Of a stretch of 11,334 nucleotides of DNA, positions 5,593 to 11,334 are shown piece by piece. Source of the DNA: VFKU01 sp964411925. Lineage in GTDB: Bacteria; Hydrogenedentota; Hydrogenedentia; Hydrogenedentales; GCA-2746185. The notes under the pieces were generated by a model. It did not search any database, had not been told where the DNA came from, and was given only the letters and a program-made list of their open reading frames with translations. The stretch lies in the NCBI GenBank assembly GCA_964411925.1, contig CAYPNI010000128.1, positions 1 to 11,334 on the forward strand, given 5' to 3'. The position numbers were made by a program, and so were the translations under genes. Positions within the stretch are counted from its first letter, which is position 1. Each line of letters starts with the position of its first letter.

Positions 5593-6867
5593 TTAGTCCG
5601 TGATCGGCTCAGCGGGCGGTGTGTCGCGCCGCAGCATCGGCTGCCAACGCCAGTAGCTGACCGTACGCCAGATCCATTCACAGGGGCCAAACCTGAACAC
5701 GCGTATCCACAGAACTGAAAACACGATCTGAAACGTCCAGATGGATACGACCAGCGCCAACTGGCCGACCCGGCTGAGTTCGTTATAAAGCCCGAACCCG
5801 TACCCGTAGAAAATCGTCGTGCAGATGACCGTCTGCATCAGGTAATTCGTCAGCGCCATGCGGCCCGTGGCGCCCAGGCCACGCACGATCGCCCGTTCGC
5901 CCAACGTTCGCGTCAACACGACCGCCGCCGCGACGTATCCGAACGAGAGCAGCAGGCTCCCCCAGATGAACACGCGCGCCGCCGTCTCACTCTCGAACCC
6001 GCGGGTCAGCCTGGTGCTCACCACCACCATCACCGTGCCCGCGCTCATCGTCGCCGCCGCGACAACAACGTACCCCGCGAGCCGGCCGCGGCCCGCGAGG
6101 AACCCCGTCTTGTACGACGCCATCCCCAACAACATGAGACCCACCAGGTGCGACGCGAACTGAATGGGCACGTCGATCAAGTAGTACCGTTCGATCTGTT
6201 TGCGAAACGCGTATTGATCGTGCCACCCGCTGCGGAAAATCTCCGGTTCCCACCACGAATAGGTGCCGCCGATGCCTTCGAGTTGTTGAGCAAAGTCGCG
6301 CACGTGCCACGCAAACAGCGCCAACCCCGCCGGCGCGAGAACCCACGCGGGCAGTCGCGGCGCGAAGTACAGCGCGAGCCCCCAGAACGCATAGAAATAC
6401 AGAATGTCCCCGCGCCAGAGATACAGGCCATGCGCGGCGCCGAGGAGCAACAGAAACAACATGCGGCGGTAGTACGCGGCCCACGCCCAACGCGTGCGGC
6501 GCTCGCGGCGCCGTTCGTCGAACACGGCAATCCCCGCGCCGAATAGCACCGTGAAGATCGCGATGAACTTCGTGTCGGCGAACAGAAAGGTCCCCAGCCA
6601 GACGAGATGATTCATCGCGCCGTCGCCGCCGCTCGCCGCGGGATCGTATCGCGCCTCGCGCACCATCGAGAAACTCTCGATGTTTACCAGCAGGATGCCG
6701 CAGACGGCAATACCGCGGATGACATCCAGCGTCGCGATGCGCTCTCGCTCGGCCACGGGCGCTGAGCGGGACGCGTCGGTTGTGGGCGTCACGCTGGGCA
6801 CCACCGTCTCGCCGACCGTAACAGCCGGGGACTCAAGTTCCGGCGCGAATGGGTCAGTCGAACTCAA
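5593..6867 (-). CDS. DUF418 / YeiB-like polytopic membrane protein
   Basis: Encodes about 424 residues if the TTG at 6867 is the start (449 from the upstream ATG at 6942). The conserved family opening ERIATLDVIRGIAVCGILL lies at about 42-60. A YYRRMLFLLLLGAAHG stretch follows at about 132-147, then several more helices, then the DUF418 signature around 335-346 (GRMALTNYLMQT). FGPCEWIWR at about 393-401 matches the family's 'fGPlEwlWR' ending. Proteins of this family (E. coli YeiB is one) sit in the cytoplasmic membrane and have no firmly established function; acyltransferase-like or transport roles have been suggested. TTG is favoured because it begins with Ser-Ser-Thr-Asp-Pro as many relatives do and limits overlap with the upstream gene to 14 bases, a layout typical of translational coupling. 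No good Shine-Dalgarno exists for any candidate start, so the N-terminus is uncertain. Confidence 0.85.
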   Translation of the reverse strand: MSSTDPFAPELESPAVTVGETVVPSVTPTTDASRSAPVAERERIATLDVIRGIAVCGILLVNIESFSMVREARYDPAASGGDGAMNHLVWLGTFLFADTKFIAIFTVLFGAGIAVFDERRRERRTRWAWAAYYRRMLFLLLLGAAHGLYLWRGDILYFYAFWGLALYFAPRLPAWVLAPAGLALFAWHVRDFAQQLEGIGGTYSWWEPEIFRSGWHDQYAFRKQIERYYLIDVPIQFASHLVGLMLLGMASYKTGFLAGRGRLAGYVVVAAATMSAGTVMVVVSTRLTRGFESETAARVFIWGSLLLSFGYVAAAVVLTRTLGERAIVRGLGATGRMALTNYLMQTVICTTIFYGYGFGLYNELSRVGQLALVVSIWTFQIVFSVLWIRVFRFGPCEWIWRTVSYWRWQPMLRRDTPPAEPITD

Positions 6868-7198
6868 TGCGGTAAATTCGCCCGTGCCGATCCACAAAAA
6901 TCCGGAACGGGGCCTCGACGAAGCGGTCCCCGGACACGGCAACGTCGTTGTAAGACAGGATCGAGCCGTCCTGACCGTCCGGCTCTTCCTTGGCGGGCGC
7001 CCCGAAGTAAAACGCGAAATCGCTGTACGGACGGCCGATTACGAGACGGAGCGATTGCCGTTCGTCCGGCGGGTAAACACCCCGATATGTGAGTGTGCCG
7101 ACAGCGAAGAGTGCCATGAACGCGATGATCACTCGGCGCGCCGGCATGCCAAACCAGCGCACGCCTCCAGCCGGTCGCTCGTCCGCTGCATCGGTCAT
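6854..7198 (-). CDS. small membrane-anchored protein, BamE/SmpA-like pattern possible
   Basis: Encodes 114 residues from the ATG at 7198. A short N-terminus with PARR precedes one hydrophobic helix at about 23-37 (VIIAFMALFAVGTLT), giving a membrane anchor or uncleaved signal. The outside part has IGRPYSDFAFYFGAPAKEE, then SILSYNDVAV, and ends FVDRHGRIYRIEFD. The run 'G.P..D....G.P.......Y......F.VD..G.I..I' resembles the beta-rich fold of BamE/SmpA-type small lipoproteins, but there is no lipobox and I do not claim membership. Its stop overlaps the likely start of the DUF418 gene, so the two form an operon. The frame runs upstream to 7336, but that extra part is low-complexity and covers most of the divergent promoter region, so it was left out. 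The Shine-Dalgarno is poor. Confidence 0.65.
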   Translation of the reverse strand: MTDAADERPAGGVRWFGMPARRVIIAFMALFAVGTLTYRGVYPPDERQSLRLVIGRPYSDFAFYFGAPAKEEPDGQDGSILSYNDVAVSGDRFVEAPFRIFVDRHGRIYRIEFD

Positions 7199-7294
7199 GG
7201 AACGGCTGTGACTCGATCGCGCATCTCGTGCTCCTGCACCCCCGCCGGCCCATTTTCGCAGATGCCCGGCAATGGCACAAGGCGCGCGCCCGGG

Positions 7295-7323
7295 CTGACT
7301 CGGCCAGGCACTTCGCGTAGGAT
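7295..7323 (+). promoter_or_regulatory. possible sigma-70-type promoter of the CNBD/efflux operon
   Basis: CTGACT (7295-7300) and TAGGAT (7318-7323) are separated by exactly 17 bases; each matches its consensus at four of six positions. Initiation would fall near 7330, giving a leader of about 20 bases that still includes the AGGAGG site at 7341-7346. The divergent region 7199-7350 holds nothing else I recognise. Confidence 0.35.
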
Positions 7324-7350
7324 AGCCGCCTGCCACGCTCAGGAGGCGAG

Positions 7351-7812
7351 ATGGAACTTCAGACGATTCGCGACCGGATCCTCAAGACGCCGCTATTGCG
7401 CAAACTACCGGAACCGCTCCGCAAGCGGTTCGTGCAGACCCTGCTCTGGCTCTCGGAGACGCAAGAAGCCAGCCGGACCCAACTCCTCATCGAGCAGGGC
7501 GACAAGAACAAGGACTTGGGCATAATCCTCGTCGAGGGCATGGTCCGCATCAAGAACGAGGCCATCGACTGCAAATCGATCGAAGCCCCGGACATTCTCG
7601 GCGAGGTGCAACTGTTCACGCCCGATCGCGCGCGTACGGCGACGGTTGAGGTCGTAGTCGGCGGAAAGATCTTGACGTTTTCCTGGAAGGCACTCGCGGC
7701 GGAGTGCCGCGAGAAGTTTGACGACGCTGAGATGGAATCCCTCCGGAAGGCGATCTACGACAGCGCCTGGACCCGCGAGAAAGGTCTCTTCGACAAACTC
7801 GCGAAAAAGTGA
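7351..7812 (+). CDS. stand-alone cyclic-nucleotide-binding-like domain protein
   Basis: Encodes 153 residues; the ATG is preceded by AGGAGG (7341-7346) four bases upstream. Residues about 14-115 read as a CRP/FNR-type sensor domain. An N-terminal helical part (LLRKLPEPLRKRFV) is followed by a beta-roll with IEQGDKNKDLGIILVEGMVRI (split at 47-67). ILGEVQLF (82-89) and RTATV (95-99) then form the phosphate-binding-cassette pattern; Glu85 and Arg95 sit where cAMP-binding proteins keep their conserved Glu and Arg. A C-terminal helical tail (116-153) is charged and has no helix-turn-helix, so this is not a CRP-type DNA-binding regulator. No membrane helix is present. It is the first gene of the efflux operon, seven bases before the membrane-fusion gene, so it may act as a ligand-sensing regulatory partner of the pump; that role is inference, and ligand binding is unproven. 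Confidence 0.82.
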   Translation: MELQTIRDRILKTPLLRKLPEPLRKRFVQTLLWLSETQEASRTQLLIEQGDKNKDLGIILVEGMVRIKNEAIDCKSIEAPDILGEVQLFTPDRARTATVEVVVGGKILTFSWKALAAECREKFDDAEMESLRKAIYDSAWTREKGLFDKLAKK

Positions 7813-7819
7813 GGCCGGT

Positions 7820-8938
7820 GTGCTGGGTTCGATCGTTGTCAGGCTGGCGTTGCCGCTCGCGCTTCTCGCCGCGGGTTGCTCGCAGGACGCCGGCAGCGTC
7901 CGCGTCACGGGACAAATCGAGGGACATCCGATCGCCGTCGGTTCGCGCATCGGCGGCCGGGTCGTTGATGTACCCGTGGACGAAGGCGACCGGGTACGCG
8001 TCGGCGATGTGATTCTCCGTATCGACGCCGCCGAGGCCGGGGCCAATCTCGCCGCAGCGCAGGCCGCGCTCGCACAGGCGCAGGCGCAGCTCGACAAACT
8101 GGAAGCGGGACCCCGCGCTGAGGAACTCCTCGCGGCCGAAGCCAATTCTGCCTCGGCCAAAGCGCGCTACGACGAGGCACTGGCCGGCGCGCGCTCGCAG
8201 GAAGTCGGCGCGTCGCGCGCCGTGGTCGAGTCGGCCCGCGCGGAGTTCGAGGACGCCAAGGCCGAGTTCAACCGGCAATCCGAGTTGTACAAGGCGCAGG
8301 TCGGGCCGTTCGCGGCGATGGACCAGGCGCGCCACCGGCTGGAAGCGGCGCGCGGCGCGCTCGAAACGGCGGAAAAACAACTCGAACTGCTGCTCGCCGG
8401 CACGCGTGACGAGCGTATTCTCCTCGAAAAGTCGCAATACGAGGCCGCGCTGGCCAAGCTCGAGGAACTGCAAAACGGCACGCGCACCGAGGACCTCGCC
8501 GCAGCGACCGCCGTACGCGATCAGGCTGCCGCGCAGGTGAAGCGCGCCGAGGTCAATCTCGCGGAGATGACCGTCGTGTCCCCGGTCGAGGGCGTCGTTG
8601 AAACGCTCGATCTGCGGCCGGGCGACATCGTGCCCGCGGGGCCCGCGGCGCGCATCATCGATCCCGACGACCTCGATCTGACGGTGTACGTGAGCTCCGC
8701 GTTGCTCGGCCATTTCAATCTCGGCGACCGCGTCTCGTTTACGACCGACTCGTTCGGCGGCGAGACGTTTGAGGGCGAGATCGTGTTCATCGCGTCCGCC
8801 GGCGAGTTCACGCCGCGAAACCTTCAGACCGAGGAAGACCGGGCGCTGCAAGTCTTCGCCGTCAAGATTCACACCGACTCGGCGGACGGACGGCTGCGGC
8901 CCGGCATGGCCGGCACCGTATCGTTCCCGCGCGAATAG
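7820..8938 (+). CDS. HlyD/YbhG-type membrane-fusion lipoprotein (efflux adaptor)
   Basis: Encodes 372 residues from GTG 7820, with GAGG (7811-7814) five bases upstream. That start gives a textbook lipoprotein signal: a hydrophobic stretch and the lipobox LAAGC with Cys20. The open frame extends to 7718, but those residues overlap the CNBD gene and would bury the signal. Order: first half of the lipoyl-like domain (about 35-70, IGGRVVDVPVDEGDRVRVGD), a long Ala/Glu-rich coiled coil (72-250), second lipoyl half (251-280, VVSPVEGVVETLDLRPGD), then a beta-barrel region (285-370). The coiled coil contains four copies of an 'L..G.R.E' motif. Such adaptors bridge an inner-membrane ABC pump to an outer-membrane channel in the periplasm. 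The ATPase gene starts five bases after its stop. Confidence 0.9.
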   Translation: MLGSIVVRLALPLALLAAGCSQDAGSVRVTGQIEGHPIAVGSRIGGRVVDVPVDEGDRVRVGDVILRIDAAEAGANLAAAQAALAQAQAQLDKLEAGPRAEELLAAEANSASAKARYDEALAGARSQEVGASRAVVESARAEFEDAKAEFNRQSELYKAQVGPFAAMDQARHRLEAARGALETAEKQLELLLAGTRDERILLEKSQYEAALAKLEELQNGTRTEDLAAATAVRDQAAAQVKRAEVNLAEMTVVSPVEGVVETLDLRPGDIVPAGPAARIIDPDDLDLTVYVSSALLGHFNLGDRVSFTTDSFGGETFEGEIVFIASAGEFTPRNLQTEEDRALQVFAVKIHTDSADGRLRPGMAGTVSFPRE

Positions 8939-8943
8939 TCCTC

Positions 8944-9888
8944 ATGCCGCCTGTCATCGTCGCAGAAGATCTTACGCGCCGCTTCGGCGACGTCACGGCG
9001 GTCAATCACGTCAATCTCGCCGTGGACGACGGCGCTATCTACGGGTTCCTCGGCCCGAACGGCTCCGGCAAGACGACCCTCATCCGCATGTTGTGCGGGT
9101 TGCTCGCGCCGTCCGAAGGCCGCGCTGGAGTCCTCGGGTTCGACGCAGCCACACAATCCGAATCGATCAAACGTTCGATCGGTTATATGTCGCAACGGTT
9201 CAGCCTCTATCCAGATCTCACCGTGGATGAAAACCTCTCGTTCTACGCGCGCGTCTACGGCGTGCCGCGCGGCGATCGCGCGGCGCGCATGCAGGACGTT
9301 ATTGGCACGGTCGGCATCGAGCCATACCGGCAGCGCCGCGCGGGACATCTCTCCGGCGGCTGGAAGCAACGCCTAGCGCTCGCCTGCGCGCTCATTCACC
9401 GGCCCAAGCTCCTCTTTCTCGACGAACCAACCGCGGGCATCGACCCGGTCGCGCGCCGCGACATCTGGGACCTGCTCTACGAGCTCTCGGCAGACGGCGT
9501 GAACTTCTTCATCACGACGCACTACATGGACGAGGCCGAACGCTGCACGCACGTCGGTTATATCCACTACGGCGAACTGGTCGTCTCGGGCACGCCGGCG
9601 ACGCTCAAGAAGCTCCCCGAATTACGTCCGGAGGGCATGGAGCGATACGAGGTCCGGTGTGGACGTGTTGCCGACGCCATGGTGACGCTGGAAAAACTGG
9701 ACTCGGTCCGCGACGCGACGATCTTCGGCGACGCCGTGCATCTCCTCGCGCGGACCGGCTCCGAGAGCGAACTGCGCGACGCGCTCGCCGCGCACGGTTT
9801 CGACGACCCCGAGATCCGCCTGGTCCCGCCGACGCTCGAGGACGTGTTCGTCACGCTCACCCGCCGCCGTGAGGCCGCCCATGTTTAG
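8944..9888 (+). CDS. ABC transporter ATPase subunit of efflux pump (CcmA-like, YbhF/RbbA type)
   Basis: Encodes 314 residues with every ABC motif intact: Walker A GPNGSGKTT (37-45), Q-loop Gln84 (SQRFSLYPDLTV), signature LSGGWKQ (136-142), Walker B LLFLDEP (156-162), D-loop AGIDPVAR (164-171) and switch His193 in TTHYMDEAE. This belongs to the drug/polysaccharide export branch. E. coli YbhF and RbbA carry two such domains fused; this protein has one nucleotide-binding domain, so it should work as a homodimer. The C-terminal region (about 220-314) resembles the regulatory extension usual for this branch and ends VPPTLEDVFVTLTRR, a typical closing motif. There is no clear Shine-Dalgarno at 8944, so translation is probably coupled to the adaptor gene five bases upstream. 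Its stop overlaps the permease start by eight bases. Confidence 0.95.
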   Translation: MPPVIVAEDLTRRFGDVTAVNHVNLAVDDGAIYGFLGPNGSGKTTLIRMLCGLLAPSEGRAGVLGFDAATQSESIKRSIGYMSQRFSLYPDLTVDENLSFYARVYGVPRGDRAARMQDVIGTVGIEPYRQRRAGHLSGGWKQRLALACALIHRPKLLFLDEPTAGIDPVARRDIWDLLYELSADGVNFFITTHYMDEAERCTHVGYIHYGELVVSGTPATLKKLPELRPEGMERYEVRCGRVADAMVTLEKLDSVRDATIFGDAVHLLARTGSESELRDALAAHGFDDPEIRLVPPTLEDVFVTLTRRREAAHV

Positions 9889-10996
9889 GGGATTCGGCTC
9901 GATTTTCTACAAGGAAACGATCCACATCCTGCGCGATCCGCGCACGCTTTTCCTCATGCTCTTGATTCCGGGACTGCAACTGACCATATTCGGGTTCGCC
10001 ATCGACCTCGACGTCAAGCACATCCCCACCGTCGTCTACGACCTCGACCGCAAGGAACCCGCGCGGGACCTCGTCGATGCGTTCGTGAACACGACCTACT
10101 TCGACGTGATCGGAGAGGCGGGATCGGACGAGGAACTCAACGGCGCGATCGTGGACGGCCGCGCGCAGGTCGGCATCAAGATACCGCCCGATTTCACGGC
10201 GCGCCTCTTGCGCGGCGACGCCGCCACGTTTCAGGTGCTCATCGACGGCAGCGATTCCACGGTCGCGCGGCAGGCGCTCAACATCTCGAACGGCATCGCC
10301 ATGGACCGCAGCCTGAAAATCGCTGCGAGCACGGTGCCGCAGTTCGTTCGACCGCCGGTCGAAGCGCGGCCGCGCATCCTGTTCAACCCGGACATGGAGA
10401 CCGCGCGCTTCATGGTGCCCGGCCTCGTCGGGATCATCATGCAGCTCGTCACGGTCTTCCTGACCGCGTTCTCGATCGTGCGCGAAAAGGAAAACGGCAC
10501 CCTCGAACAGCTCATGGTGACGCCGGTATCGCGCCTCGGCCTGATGCTCGGCAAGCTTGCACCCTATTCCATCGTCGGCGCGTTCGAGACGTGCGTCGTG
10601 CTGTTGCTCATGCGGTTCGTATTCGGCGTCTCCGTCACCGGCAGCCTCGCGCTGCTCGCCCTCTTTGCCGTCCCGTTTCTGATAACCGCCCTCGGCCTCG
10701 GATTACTCGTCTCGACGATTGCATCGTCACAGGTCGAGGCCATGCAGTGGGCCTTCCTCATCATGCTGCCGTCGATCCTGCTTTCGGGCTTCATCTTCCC
10801 GCAGGAAAACATGCCCCAGCCGATCTACTACATCGGCCAGATCATCCCCGTCACGTATTTCCTGCGCATTCTGCGCGGCATCATCCTGCGCGGGGCGGGG
10901 TTCACCGAGCTCTGGGACCAGGCCGCCTGGCTCGTCCTCATGGCCGTCGTCGTACTGCTCGTCAGCGCCTTCCGCTTCCGCAAGACGCTTGCCTGA
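9881..10996 (+). CDS. ABC-2 type permease subunit (YhhJ/YbhS-like)
   Basis: Encodes 371 residues from ATG 9881, which follows GAGG (9871-9874) by six bases; GTG 9869 is a less likely alternative. Layout is that of ABC2_membrane_3 proteins: an amphipathic N-terminus (FYKETIHILRDPRTLF), a first membrane helix (about 22-42), and an extracytoplasmic domain of about 135 residues (45-178) with VVYDLDRKEPARDLV and VLIDGSDSTVA. Five more helices follow. The cytoplasmic loop has REKENGTLEQLMVTP (201-215), the hallmark contact with the ATPase. FIFPQENMP (305-312 region) and PVTYFLRILRGIILRG (323-338) are the conserved C-terminal motifs. With the upstream adaptor and ATPase it should form a pump exporting drugs or other hydrophobic compounds; the substrate is unknown. 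E. coli systems of this type may have two permeases, and only one is seen here. Confidence 0.95.
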   Translation: MFRGFGSIFYKETIHILRDPRTLFLMLLIPGLQLTIFGFAIDLDVKHIPTVVYDLDRKEPARDLVDAFVNTTYFDVIGEAGSDEELNGAIVDGRAQVGIKIPPDFTARLLRGDAATFQVLIDGSDSTVARQALNISNGIAMDRSLKIAASTVPQFVRPPVEARPRILFNPDMETARFMVPGLVGIIMQLVTVFLTAFSIVREKENGTLEQLMVTPVSRLGLMLGKLAPYSIVGAFETCVVLLLMRFVFGVSVTGSLALLALFAVPFLITALGLGLLVSTIASSQVEAMQWAFLIMLPSILLSGFIFPQENMPQPIYYIGQIIPVTYFLRILRGIILRGAGFTELWDQAAWLVLMAVVVLLVSAFRFRKTLA

Positions 10997-10998
10997 CC

Positions 10999-11010
10999 CC
11001 CAATATTGGG
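10999..11010. repeat. 12-bp perfect palindrome after the permease stop
   Basis: CCCAATATTGGG begins two bases past the permease stop codon. It has no loop and no following U-tract, so it is a poor terminator; it might be a dimeric protein-binding site or chance. The remaining gap to 11159 holds only an imperfect hairpin (TCGCG and TTCGGC at 11059-11072 pairing with GCCGAA and CGCGA at 11082-11099). Confidence 0.35.
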
Positions 11011-11144
11011 ACCCGCCGCGCCGGGCTCATTCTGCCGTTGCGTCACGTACTTCCCGGATCGCGGTTTTCGGCTCCAACGACGCCGAAATGAAATCGCGAA
11101 GCGAAGCAACTAAGATGGCGCTCCCGCGCGCGCGACCGCATCAT

Positions 11145-11150
11145 GGAGGA
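11145..11150 (+). promoter_or_regulatory. ribosome binding site for the right-edge gene
   Basis: GGAGGA lies nine bases before GTG at 11160. It is the main support for starting the open-ended reading frame there. Confidence 0.5.
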
Positions 11151-11159
11151 ACGGCAACG

Positions 11160-11334
11160 GTGAACGATGGAAGGGCACATCCCGTATGGCCTCGCGCACT
11201 TTGCGCGTTGTTGGTCGCATTCTCGCACTCGGGCCGTGCACGATCCGACGAACTGTCGATCGCGGTCGATCGGCTTGCGCAGGAGAAGATCGACGCCCGC
11301 CGCACGGCGGCGCTCGGCATCGCCATTGATCGCG
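11160..11334 (+). CDS. start of a probable exported protein (3'-truncated by window)
   Basis: The frame is open from GTG 11160 to the window edge, giving 58 residues. The N-terminus has a charged start and a modest hydrophobic stretch (about 11-22, PRALCALLVAFS) followed by SGRARSDE, which looks like a signal peptide with cleavage near residues 24-29. After it comes ELSIAVDRLAQEKIDARRTA, an amphipathic helix, then ALGIAID, a likely beta strand. This helix-then-strand opening is reminiscent of beta-lactamase-like serine hydrolases, or another periplasmic hydrolase, but the catalytic part is outside the window and I do not assign a function. It lies 163 bases after the permease stop, so it may be a separate transcription unit or the next member of the efflux cluster. 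Confidence 0.55.
   Translation, partial: MNDGRAHPVWPRALCALLVAFSHSGRARSDELSIAVDRLAQEKIDARRTAALGIAIDR

Noticed and set aside
6680..7525. A 281-residue plus-strand frame spanning the divergent region near 7199-7350
   Set aside because: It is antisense to two minus-strand genes and then out of frame with the CNBD gene; its composition is Arg/Ser-rich and it has no ribosome site.
7616..8872. A 418-residue minus-strand open frame across the CNBD and adaptor genes
   Set aside because: It is antisense to two firmly identified genes, has Arg/Leu-rich composition without domain patterns, and crosses a gene boundary of the plus-strand operon.

Overview
The window is GC-rich (roughly 60 percent), densely packed bacterial DNA from an apparently Gram-negative organism. 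The evidence is a Tat-exported periplasmic dehydrogenase subunit, a lipoprotein membrane-fusion protein of an efflux pump, and clear Shine-Dalgarno sites. I cannot name the taxon from sequence alone. The gene mix (GMC oxidoreductase with a gluconate 2-dehydrogenase subunit 3-like partner, GT-C glycosyltransferases, DUF418/YeiB-type protein) would suit an environmental lineage such as the PVC group or Hydrogenedentota, but that is only an impression. No mobile element, CRISPR array, rRNA or tRNA was seen.

Layout. (1) Positions 1-2011, plus strand: the 3' end of one GT-C family (GT39-like) membrane glycosyltransferase, then a complete paralogue; their C-terminal tails align, so this is a tandem duplication. 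(2) 2028-2708, minus strand: a single-pass membrane protein of unknown function, convergent with the glycosyltransferase across a tight hairpin and divergent from the next unit. (3) 2861-5139, plus strand: a two-gene FAD dehydrogenase unit, with a GMC large subunit carrying a four-cysteine cluster and a Tat-signal small subunit. (4) 5178-7198, minus strand: a 69-residue helical protein, a long perfect inverted repeat, a DUF418/YeiB-like polytopic membrane protein, and a small anchored protein whose stop overlaps the likely start of the DUF418 gene. (5) 7351-10996, plus strand: a tight four-gene operon of a stand-alone cyclic-nucleotide-binding-like domain protein, a lipoprotein membrane-fusion protein, an ABC ATPase and an ABC-2 permease. 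(6) 11160 to the right edge: the start of a probable secreted or anchored protein.

How they work together. The GMC and subunit 3 pair should form a periplasmic sugar or alcohol dehydrogenase, with the small subunit carrying the signal-less large subunit through the Tat system. The operon at 7351-10996 encodes a YbhG/YbhF/YbhS- or YhiI/RbbA/YhhJ-type efflux pump; its first gene, a small CNBD protein without a DNA-binding domain, is the least expected part. The main items for follow-up are this CNBD-pump coupling, the Cys cluster in the GMC subunit with no cytochrome partner in view, and the 25-bp (31-bp with one mismatch) inverted repeat at 5507-5586. No clearly new defence or mobile system was recognised.
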